Under the pieces are notes generated by a model that had not been told where the DNA came from, did not search any database, and saw only the letters and a program-made list of their open reading frames with translations. Position numbers and translations under genes: made by a program. From Betaproteobacteria bacterium RIFCSPLOWO2_02_FULL_62_17 (lineage in GTDB: Bacteria > Pseudomonadota > Gammaproteobacteria > Burkholderiales > SG8-39): DNA of 5,660 nt. Below, piece after piece: positions 1 to 5,660 of this stretch. Positions within the stretch are counted from its first letter, which is position 1; each line of letters begins with the position of its first letter. Where the stretch lies: positions 1 to 5,660 of the forward strand of contig MEQV01000171.1 of NCBI GenBank assembly GCA_001770355.1. Direction: 5' to 3'.

Positions 1-502
1 CAACATCGACCCTTCCCTCGATGACAAGGTGGACATCGTGCAGAATGCGATCGACTTCGCGCACCTGATGGGCGTGCCCAAACCGAAAGTTGCGCTGCTT
101 GCCGCGCTGGAAATGGTGACACCAAAAATGCGCGCCACCACCGACGCCGCGGCGCTGTGCAAGATGGCGGACCGCGGACAGATTACCGGCGCCTTGCTCG
201 ACGGCCCGCTCGGTTTGGACAACGCGGTGTCGAAGGATTTGGCGCGCAACCAGGGGATCCGCTCCCTGGTCGCCGGCCAGGCGGACGTGCTGGTCGCCCC
301 CGATCTCGAGTCGGCCAACATGCTGGCCAAGCAACTGGAGCAGCTGTCTGACGCGATATCCGGGGGCGTGGCGATGGGCGCGCGCGTGCCGATCGTGCTG
401 ATGAACCGCAGCGATTCGCAGGAAAACCGTATCGCTTCGTGCGTGCTGGCGCAATTGGTGGCGCAACGGCGCGACTGGCGCGAACGACCGCGATACAGTT
501 GA
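1..502 (+). CDS. Phosphate acetyl/butyryltransferase family protein, C-terminal part (5' end outside window)
   Basis: Enzymes of this family (PTA_PTB) interconvert acyl-CoA plus phosphate with acyl-phosphate plus CoA in the cytoplasm, usually paired with an acetate or butyrate kinase. The reading frame is open from base 2 to a TGA at 500-502, giving 166 visible residues; the GTG at 29 is an internal valine, not a start. Family hallmarks are visible in order: a DGPLGLDNAVSKD segment from base 200, a GQADVLVAPDLESANMLAKQL segment near 275-337 and GARVPIVLMNRSDS at 377-418, followed by the usual ASC-rich last helix. The pattern resembles the phosphotransbutyrylase/short Pta type and the Pta half of bifunctional enoyl-CoA hydratase/phosphate acetyltransferases. 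The missing N-terminus prevents choosing between these, and the acyl chain preference cannot be read. No kinase gene follows; the next gene is convergent phaC. The family call is firm, the exact substrate is not. Confidence 0.9.
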   Translation, partial: NIDPSLDDKVDIVQNAIDFAHLMGVPKPKVALLAALEMVTPKMRATTDAAALCKMADRGQITGALLDGPLGLDNAVSKDLARNQGIRSLVAGQADVLVAPDLESANMLAKQLEQLSDAISGGVAMGARVPIVLMNRSDSQENRIASCVLAQLVAQRRDWRERPRYS

Positions 503-532
503 AGCGGGGGATCGCCTTCGATGCGGCGGCGC

Positions 533-2302
533 TCAGTTCTCCAGGACGTAGGTCCCGGGAGCGTCGGCCAGCTTCGGATACTCGGGCGTCGAGGTCGGTG
601 GCGGATCGCCCAGCGGCCCGCACTGCGGGCGCAGCCACGCCACCCAATCCTCCCACCAGCTACCCTCGTGCGCCTCGGCGTCCGCACGCCACCCGTCGGC
701 GGTGTTTCTGCGGTGCGCGCTGGCCACCCAGTATCTGCGCTTGGCGGGCTTGGCCGGCGGATTGACGATGCCCAGGATGTGGCCCGAGCTCGACAGCACG
801 AAACGTTTGGGCCCCTGCACCGACTGGTTGATGCGGAACGTCTGGCGCCACGGCGCGACATGGTCGTCCTCGGCCGACACCCCGTAGAGCGGCTGGCGGA
901 TGCGTTTGAGCGAGATCGGTTCTCCGGCGATGGTGAGGGAATCCGGCTTTACCAGCCGGTTGTTAAGGTACATCTCGCGCAGGTAGAACTCGTGCATGGC
1001 GGCCGGCATGCGCGTGGTGTCCATGTTCCAGTAGAGCACGTCGAAGGGCGGGGGCCGCTCGCCGTAAAGCCAGCCATGCACCAGGTAGTGCCAGATCAGG
1101 CTGTTGGAGCGCATCAGGCGAAAAGTGGCGGCCATCTCCTTGCCGTCGAGGAAACCCTTTTTGCGCATGTTGTCGCTAAGCCAGCTTACGCTGGCTTCAT
1201 CCAGGAACACCTCGATGTCGCCCGGGGACTGGAAATCGGTCAGCGTGGTGAGCAGCGTCCAGTGCGCGACCGGCACGTCCTCCTCGCGGTCGTGGCGCCG
1301 GTTGAGCCAGGCCATGTAGGCCGACGCCAGCGTGCCGCCGATGCAGTAGCCCACCAGATGCACGCGCTCGGCAGCGCTTATCTTGCGGGCAACCTTCACC
1401 GCTGCGTCCACGCCACCGGTCAGATAGCCGTCGAAGCTCACCTCGGCCATGTCGGCCGTGGGATTCTTCCAACTGGTGATAAATACGCTGAAACCCTGCT
1501 TGAGCAGGTACTGGACCATGCTCTTATTCGGCGTCAGGTCGAGCACATAGAATTTGTTGATCCACGGCGTCACGATCACGATCGGTATTTGATGCACCTT
1601 CGCGGCCATCGGTTTGTAGTGGATCAGCTCCAGCAGGGGATTTCGAAACACCACCTCGCCCGGCGTGGTCGCGAGATTGGAGCCGATCTTGAAATCCTCC
1701 GGACTGGTCATGCGCACCGTGCCCGCCAGCATATCCTCGAACATCACCTCCATGCCCTTGGAAAGGCTCTGGCCGTTGCTCTCTATCGCCTTGCGCACGG
1801 CCACCGGGTTGGTGAGGAAATAATTTGTGGGCGCGACTGCATTGAGCCACTTGCGCCACCAGAACGCGGCACGGCGGCGCTCCTTCGGCGCAAGGCCGGG
1901 CGTCTCGAACAAAGCGTCCTGAATATTGCGCGTGTAAAAAAGATAGGACTCCTTGAGTAAATCCCATCCAGGCGAATCGGTCCACACCGGATCCGAAAAA
2001 CGCTGGTCGTCGGCATTGGGCAGCACGATGTCGCCTTCTGCGCCGCCCACGAATCGTTGCGCCGCATGCGCCTGCAGCGCGCCTATCTCCTGCGACGTGC
2101 GCGTCATCCATTCGGCCAGTTCCTGGGGATGGGCAAGCCACGCCGCATGCGCGTGAAAAATAGGCGCAAACATGCCGATCGGATCGACAGCCGCCCTGTG
2201 CTTCTCGAACAGCGTCTGCCACGCCCGCCACACTGCGTTCGGTTCGCCTGCGTGTTCAGCGATGGTGGCGGGCAGGTCTTTGGGAATATCTTTCGGATTC
2301 AT
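533..2302 (-). CDS. phaC: Class I polyhydroxyalkanoate synthase PhaC
   Basis: PhaC polymerises (R)-3-hydroxyacyl-CoA into polyester on the surface of cytoplasmic PHA granules, releasing CoA. The 589-residue length fits a class I enzyme. The N-terminal PhaC domain runs from about residue 88, with LPNADDQRFSDPVW at 94-107. The alpha/beta-hydrolase core follows, with the modified lipase box GYCIGG at 318-323 (nucleophile Cys320, codon 1343-1345). Asp480 lies in EDDHVAPW (codon 863-865) and His508 in SSSGHILG (codon 779-781), so the triad is complete. Trp425 in FDVLYWN matches a conserved synthase tryptophan. The C-terminus has the typical GHILGIVNPPAK and GSWWEDWVAWL stretches. Spacing matches my memory of the Cupriavidus necator enzyme (Cys319, Asp480, His508). 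The ATG at 2300-2302 lies 15 bases after the stop of the ligase/GNAT gene, suggesting co-transcription. No phaA, phaB, phasin or phaR is in the window. Side-chain length of the substrate is not proven, though short-chain monomers are usual for class I. Confidence 0.97.
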   Translation of the reverse strand: MNPKDIPKDLPATIAEHAGEPNAVWRAWQTLFEKHRAAVDPIGMFAPIFHAHAAWLAHPQELAEWMTRTSQEIGALQAHAAQRFVGGAEGDIVLPNADDQRFSDPVWTDSPGWDLLKESYLFYTRNIQDALFETPGLAPKERRRAAFWWRKWLNAVAPTNYFLTNPVAVRKAIESNGQSLSKGMEVMFEDMLAGTVRMTSPEDFKIGSNLATTPGEVVFRNPLLELIHYKPMAAKVHQIPIVIVTPWINKFYVLDLTPNKSMVQYLLKQGFSVFITSWKNPTADMAEVSFDGYLTGGVDAAVKVARKISAAERVHLVGYCIGGTLASAYMAWLNRRHDREEDVPVAHWTLLTTLTDFQSPGDIEVFLDEASVSWLSDNMRKKGFLDGKEMAATFRLMRSNSLIWHYLVHGWLYGERPPPFDVLYWNMDTTRMPAAMHEFYLREMYLNNRLVKPDSLTIAGEPISLKRIRQPLYGVSAEDDHVAPWRQTFRINQSVQGPKRFVLSSSGHILGIVNPPAKPAKRRYWVASAHRRNTADGWRADAEAHEGSWWEDWVAWLRPQCGPLGDPPPTSTPEYPKLADAPGTYVLEN

Positions 2303-2317
2303 GGCATCAACCTATGG
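2303..2317 (-). promoter_or_regulatory. Weak ribosome binding site for phaC in the 15-base intergenic gap
   Basis: Read on the minus strand, the gap between the TAG stop of the ligase/GNAT gene (2318-2320) and the phaC ATG contains ATAGGT. Its AGG (2313-2311) lies 8 bases before the start. This is a short Shine-Dalgarno match, so phaC translation may rely partly on ribosomes finishing the upstream gene. There is no room for a separate terminator or an independent promoter in the gap. Translational coupling is inference. Confidence 0.4.
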
Positions 2318-5110
2318 CTAAGTCAGTTCCATCTCCGCATTGAACTCGGGTCCAACCCGTTTCAGTTTGAAGCCGATCTTGCGCGCAACGTGCTGCATGG
2401 CGACGTTATCGCCCAGCATGGTGGCGACGATACGTTCGAGTTTTTCATCACGACCGATCCGCACCAGGCGGCGCAGCAACTCGACGCCGATTCCGTGGCC
2501 CTGGTGGGCGTCACTGACCAGAATCGCGAATTCGGCCTCCGCGGACTGGTGCAGTTTGCTCAATCGCCCGATTGCAACAATCGCGTTCTCGCCTGTCTTG
2601 GGGTCCTTGCGCTCCACCACCAGCGCCATCTCGCGGTCGTAGTCGATGAAGCACAGCCGCGTCAGGCGCTCATGCGCGACGCGCTGGTTGTAATTGACAA
2701 ACTGGAAATAGCGCATGTACACGCTTTCCTTGGACAAGGTCGAATGGAACTTGACCATCAGCGGCTCGTCTTCGGGGCGAATGGGGCGTATGGTGGCCCG
2801 CATGCCGTTCTTCGAAGTCCACGCCGACACATATTGGGCCGGGTACGGCCGGATGGCGAGTTCAGGCAGATCTTTTTCGCCGACCGCCGGCCCGTGCAGG
2901 ACAACGCGCGCATCCAGCGCCAGTAGCCCGCTGGCGCCGCTCGCCGCGGCTTCGCCCGCCAGCCCGGCCGCCAGCAATGGATTGATATCAATCTCCTTGA
3001 TCCAGCGCTGCTCTATCACCAGCTGGCTGAACCGCACCAGCAGGCTCGACAGCGCCGCAAGATCCACCGGGGCGCGGCCGCGCACGCCTTTGAGCGCCTT
3101 GAAGATGGTCGTTTGCTCCATCATGCGCAGCGCCAGCGTGGTGTTGAGCGGCGGCAGCGCGAGCGCGCGGTCGCGGAACACTTCCACCAGCTGTCCGCCC
3201 GCGCCGAACAGCAGCACCGGACCGAATTGCGCGTCGATGCTGCAACCGAGTATCAGTTCATAGCCGTCGAGCTTGATCATCGGCTGAACGGTCACGCCGA
3301 GAAAATGCCGTGCGCCTTGCGGCGGGGGTTCGCCCACAGTGTTTGCCCCCGCTTCAATCTCGCGGTAGGCGCGCCGCACCGCGTCGGCATCGGCGAGGTT
3401 CAAGCGCACCCCGCCGACGTCGGTTTTATGGGTGATGGTCTCCGAATGCAGCTTCAGAACGACGGGATAGCCGGTCGCGCTCGCGCATTGCACCGCTTCG
3501 TCCGCGCTGCCGGCAATGCGCGTTGGCACGGTGGGAATGCGATAAGCCGCGAGCACCTGCTTCGACTCGTACTCGGTCAGCAGGGTGCGGCCGGACTTGC
3601 GCGCGTCGGCTATGAGCTGCCGCACCTGCGCGCGATCCGGCGCCGCATCGGCCGCGGCCTCGACCAGCGTCGGCGTTTCGTACAGGCCGCGCAGGTTATA
3701 GGCGTAGCGATACATCAGCATGAAGGTGCGCGCCGCGGTGTCCGGATAACCGAATGTCGGTATGTTCGCTTGATTGAGGATCGCCTCGCCCGCGACCACG
3801 TCCTTGCCGCCCATCCAGCTGGCGAGCACCGGTTTGCCTTCGGTGGCGGCAAACGCGGTCAGGCGCCTGGCCGTTTCGGTCGGATCGGTCATCGCCTGCG
3901 GCGTCAGCGCCACCAGCAAGCCGTCGCTGTTCGGATCTTTGGCCGCGATCGCAAGCGCCTGCGCGTAGCGCTCCGGCGCTGCATCGCCCAGGATATCGAT
4001 CGGATTGCCATGGCTCCAGTGCGCCGGCAGTACCTTGTTGAGCGCCTCGATTGATTCCGCGGACAACTCGGCCAGCTCGCCGCCGAGGGCAATCAGGGTA
4101 TCGGTGGCAAGCACGCCAGGGCCGCCGGCGTTGGTGACGATGGTCAGTCGCGGTCCGGAGGGCCGCGGCTGCTTGGCCAGCACCTCTGCCATGTAGAACA
4201 GATCGGAGATCGAGTTGACGCGCAACACCCCGCAGCGGCGGAACACCGCATCGAGCACCTCGTCGCTGCCGGCAAGCGCTCCGGTATGCGAGGCCGCGGC
4301 CTTCGCCGCAGCGGCGGTGCGCCCTGCCTTGATGACGATGATCGGCTTGGTCAGCGCGACCTCGCGCGCGGCGGAGATAAACGAGCGCGCATTGCCGATC
4401 GACTCCATGTAAATCATGATGCTGTGGGTATGCGGATCGTCGCCAAAATAGTTGATCAGGTCGCCCCAGTTGACGTCGAGCATCGAACCCACGGATACGC
4501 AAGCGCTGAAGCCGACGTTTTCACGAAAACTCCAGTCCAGCACGGCAGTAAGCAGGGCGCCGCTCTGGCTGATGAAGCCAACCGAGCCGGGCCGGGCCAT
4601 CGCGCTCGCAAATGTCGCGTTCAGGTGCGTCACCGGGCGCATCACGCCCAGGCAGTTCGGTCCGATAAGCCGCATCTTGCCGCGCGCGTAATCGGCAATC
4701 TTGCGCTCCAGCTCCACGCCTGCCGCGCCCGCCTCTTTGAACCCGGCCGAAATGATGATTGCGCTCTTGACGCCTGCGGCGACGCATTCCTTGATGATGT
4801 CCGGCACGGTGGGAGCGGGAGTGACGATGACGGCCAGATCGATCTGTTCGGGCACGCTCCCGATATTCGGGTACGCCTTGATGCCCAGCACCTGATTTTG
4901 TCGCGTGTTGATCGGATAGACAGTGCCACCGAATGGATTGCTGATGAGGTTCCAGAGCAGGGTGCGGCCGACCGCACCCGCTTTCTCCGTCGCGCCGACC
5001 ACCGCGACGCTCTTTGGCGCAAACATTGTGCGTAACGCATCGCGCTCAAAATGCAGCACGTCCAGCGTACGGTCGGCGCTGTCGGCGGGTTTGATTGGTG
5101 CGGGACCCAT
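2318..5110 (-). CDS. Fused NDP-forming acetate-CoA ligase and GNAT acetyltransferase (Pat/PatZ-like architecture)
   Basis: This 930-residue protein joins an ADP-forming acyl-CoA synthetase (acid + ATP + CoA to acyl-CoA + ADP + phosphate) to an acetyltransferase, the architecture of the Pat/PatZ lysine acetyltransferases that inactivate acetyl-CoA synthetase. Domains in order: CoA-binding Rossmann fold about 27-121 (SVAVVGATEKAGAVG); succinyl-CoA-ligase-like region about 145-306, with LIGPNCLGV at 148-156, ISQSGALL at 180-187 and SHTGALAGSD at 274-283; a middle domain to about 480; ATP-grasp about 503-725, with THKTDVGGV at 560-568, LLFGAGGQLVEVFRD at 633-647 and EIDINPLL at 706-713; GNAT about 771-925, with AEFAILVSD at 859-867 and the acetyl-CoA loop QGHGIG at 870-875. 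His275 and His561, equivalents of the phospho-relay histidines of archaeal ADP-forming synthetases, are both present. Glu860 is the likely GNAT base. The ATG at 5108-5110 has only a weak upstream AAGTAG, but starting at Met29 would cut into the first conserved domain. First gene of the probable operon with phaC. Acetate as substrate is a family guess. Confidence 0.95.
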   Translation of the reverse strand: MGPAPIKPADSADRTLDVLHFERDALRTMFAPKSVAVVGATEKAGAVGRTLLWNLISNPFGGTVYPINTRQNQVLGIKAYPNIGSVPEQIDLAVIVTPAPTVPDIIKECVAAGVKSAIIISAGFKEAGAAGVELERKIADYARGKMRLIGPNCLGVMRPVTHLNATFASAMARPGSVGFISQSGALLTAVLDWSFRENVGFSACVSVGSMLDVNWGDLINYFGDDPHTHSIMIYMESIGNARSFISAAREVALTKPIIVIKAGRTAAAAKAAASHTGALAGSDEVLDAVFRRCGVLRVNSISDLFYMAEVLAKQPRPSGPRLTIVTNAGGPGVLATDTLIALGGELAELSAESIEALNKVLPAHWSHGNPIDILGDAAPERYAQALAIAAKDPNSDGLLVALTPQAMTDPTETARRLTAFAATEGKPVLASWMGGKDVVAGEAILNQANIPTFGYPDTAARTFMLMYRYAYNLRGLYETPTLVEAAADAAPDRAQVRQLIADARKSGRTLLTEYESKQVLAAYRIPTVPTRIAGSADEAVQCASATGYPVVLKLHSETITHKTDVGGVRLNLADADAVRRAYREIEAGANTVGEPPPQGARHFLGVTVQPMIKLDGYELILGCSIDAQFGPVLLFGAGGQLVEVFRDRALALPPLNTTLALRMMEQTTIFKALKGVRGRAPVDLAALSSLLVRFSQLVIEQRWIKEIDINPLLAAGLAGEAAASGASGLLALDARVVLHGPAVGEKDLPELAIRPYPAQYVSAWTSKNGMRATIRPIRPEDEPLMVKFHSTLSKESVYMRYFQFVNYNQRVAHERLTRLCFIDYDREMALVVERKDPKTGENAIVAIGRLSKLHQSAEAEFAILVSDAHQGHGIGVELLRRLVRIGRDEKLERIVATMLGDNVAMQHVARKIGFKLKRVGPEFNAEMELT

Positions 5111-5204
5111 CGCGCTACTTGATCAATGCGGCAAATACATTCTGCCGGAGATCGCGTTCGCCGCGTTGAGATAGGTCAAGGATTGATACCAGGGCGCACG
5201 AATG
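5111..5204 (-). promoter_or_regulatory. Presumed promoter/leader region of the ligase/GNAT-phaC operon
   Basis: This roughly 95-base gap lies between the terminator of the upstream gene and the ATG at 5110, so it should contain the operon promoter unless transcription reads through the terminator. On the minus strand a TTGACC (5179-5174) resembles a sigma-70 -35 box, but the hexamer 17-18 bases further (near 5156-5150, CGCGAT or GCGATC) is a poor -10. The position is therefore tentative. An 8-base palindrome TTGATCAA (5119-5126) sits just before the start codon and could be chance or an operator half. The gap is otherwise featureless. Confidence 0.35.
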
Positions 5205-5229
5205 AAAAAGGCCCCTGAACGGGGCCTTT
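5205..5229 (-). terminator. Intrinsic (rho-independent) terminator of the 5250-5660 gene
   Basis: A perfect 9-base-pair stem, AAAGGCCCC (5207-5215) with GGGGCCTTT (5221-5229), encloses a 5-base loop. On the minus strand the stem runs directly into a T tract (complement of AAAAA at 5205-5209), the classic order for minus-strand transcripts. It begins 20 bases past the stop of the 5250-5660 gene. On the plus strand the stem is followed by the broken tract TTTCTC, so termination in that direction would be weaker. Confidence 0.87.
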
Positions 5230-5249
5230 CTCAAAAAATCAGGATGCGC

Positions 5250-5660
5250 TTATTGTGTCTTGCTCTTTACCCAGCCGACAAGTTCCTGTACTTCGGGACT
5301 GCCGGGCTGGCGCTTGGCCATTTCATCGACCACCGGCTTCATATCGTCATAGAGCAGGTAATCCTGCAGCACGCTGTACAAGTACAGTTCTGGTGTGATG
5401 TCATCGGCCGGGGACTGGCCACGCATCGTCTTGTAGGTGCTTCTGGCCGCGTTCACCTCTGCCTGCTGCGCGGCGGTCAGGCGCGGGGGCTGGCCGCTGC
5501 CGCGAACGTTCACGCCTCCGGAACGGCCCAGCTTGGCAATCTGGATGAGTTCCGGCACCTGGGCAATCTTATGCGATGCCGCCGAAGGCACGGCCGAAAC
5601 CAGCAGCGGCTGGCCATTGCTCGCCTCGCTTTGCTTGTCGCTCGCGCGGAACGCGGCGGG
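5250..5660 (-). CDS. Unrecognised protein, C-terminal part (5' end outside window)
   Basis: The frame stays open on the minus strand from the window edge to a TAA at 5250-5252, giving 136 visible residues. The GTG at 5589-5591 is a possible start but has no clear ribosome site, and the frame continues open above it, so the gene more likely begins outside the window. The visible upstream part (to about the 5600 region) is rich in Ser, Ala and Gln and looks disordered. It is followed by a Gly/Arg-rich linker (GRSGGVNVRGSGQPP) and then a mostly helical half with TAAQQAEVNAARSTYKTM and LYLYSVLQDYLLYDDMKPVV, ending GWVKSKTQ. No catalytic motif, metal site or membrane segment is visible; a signal peptide could lie in the missing N-terminus. 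The clean terminator just downstream supports it being a real gene and separates it from the ligase/GNAT operon. I do not recognise the family and assign no function. Confidence 0.72.
   Translation of the reverse strand, partial: PAAFRASDKQSEASNGQPLLVSAVPSAASHKIAQVPELIQIAKLGRSGGVNVRGSGQPPRLTAAQQAEVNAARSTYKTMRGQSPADDITPELYLYSVLQDYLLYDDMKPVVDEMAKRQPGSPEVQELVGWVKSKTQ

Noticed and set aside
29..31. GTG as the start of a short complete phosphate acyltransferase
   Set aside because: The frame is open from base 2 and the residues before the GTG (NIDPSLDDK) read as normal family sequence, while the protein would lack its N-terminal half. The gene is cut by the window edge.
521..1960. 479-codon open frame on the plus strand opposite phaC
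   Set aside because: It lies antisense to a complete, motif-perfect PHA synthase. Its translation is rich in Arg, His and Ala with no recognisable domain, as expected for the complement of a GC-rich gene.
2057..2926. 289-codon plus-strand open frame spanning the phaC/ligase junction
   Set aside because: It crosses the boundary between two genuine minus-strand genes and shows no family motif; a chance antisense frame.
3113..4054. 313-codon plus-strand open frame opposite the ligase/GNAT gene
   Set aside because: Arg/His/Gly-rich shadow of the ATP-grasp and middle domains, with no domain signature and no ribosome site seen. The minus-strand frame explains the conservation.
4286..5035. 249-codon plus-strand open frame opposite the N-terminal part of the ligase
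   Set aside because: Same shadow pattern: composition biased to Arg, His, Ala and Asp, and no independent regulatory signals.
5207..5229. The inverted repeat as a mobile-element end or recombination site
   Set aside because: Its short stem, 5-base loop and adjoining T tract right after a stop codon fit an intrinsic terminator. No transposase, integrase or target duplication is nearby.

Overview
The window is GC-rich, tightly packed bacterial DNA carrying four protein genes. Two are complete and two run off the window edges. The class I polyhydroxyalkanoate (PHA) synthase, the fused NDP-forming acyl-CoA ligase/GNAT protein and the PTA/PTB-type phosphate acyltransferase together suggest a proteobacterium that stores polyester, most likely betaproteobacterial. 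That placement is inference from protein types and base composition; there is no rRNA or other marker here.

Layout from left to right: (1) bases 1-502, plus strand, the C-terminal part of a phosphate acetyl/butyryltransferase. (2) A 30-base tail-to-tail gap. (3) 533-2302, minus strand, a complete PHA synthase (phaC) of 589 residues with an intact Cys-Asp-His triad. (4) 2318-5110, minus strand, a 930-residue acetate-CoA ligase (ADP-forming type) fused to a C-terminal GNAT acetyltransferase. Only 15 bases separate it from phaC, so the two look like one transcription unit, ligase/GNAT first. (5) 5111-5206, a short gap that must hold the promoter of that unit. (6) 5205-5229, a strong intrinsic terminator reading on the minus strand. 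(7) 5250-5660, minus strand, the C-terminal part of an unrecognised protein that ends at this terminator.

The three recognisable genes all work around acyl-CoA. The phosphate acyltransferase interconverts acyl-CoA and acyl-phosphate. The ligase half of the fusion interconverts acetate and acetyl-CoA with ATP, and its GNAT half probably acetylates lysines of other proteins, as in the Pat/PatZ family. PhaC draws hydroxyacyl-CoA, ultimately made from acetyl-CoA, into storage polymer. The layout therefore suggests a locus balancing acetate, acetyl-CoA and polymer.

I see no CRISPR array, insertion sequence, tRNA, rRNA or phage gene, and no clearly new system. The most interesting point is that the fused ligase/GNAT keeps both phospho-relay histidines, so it may be a true enzyme plus acetyltransferase and not only a regulator.
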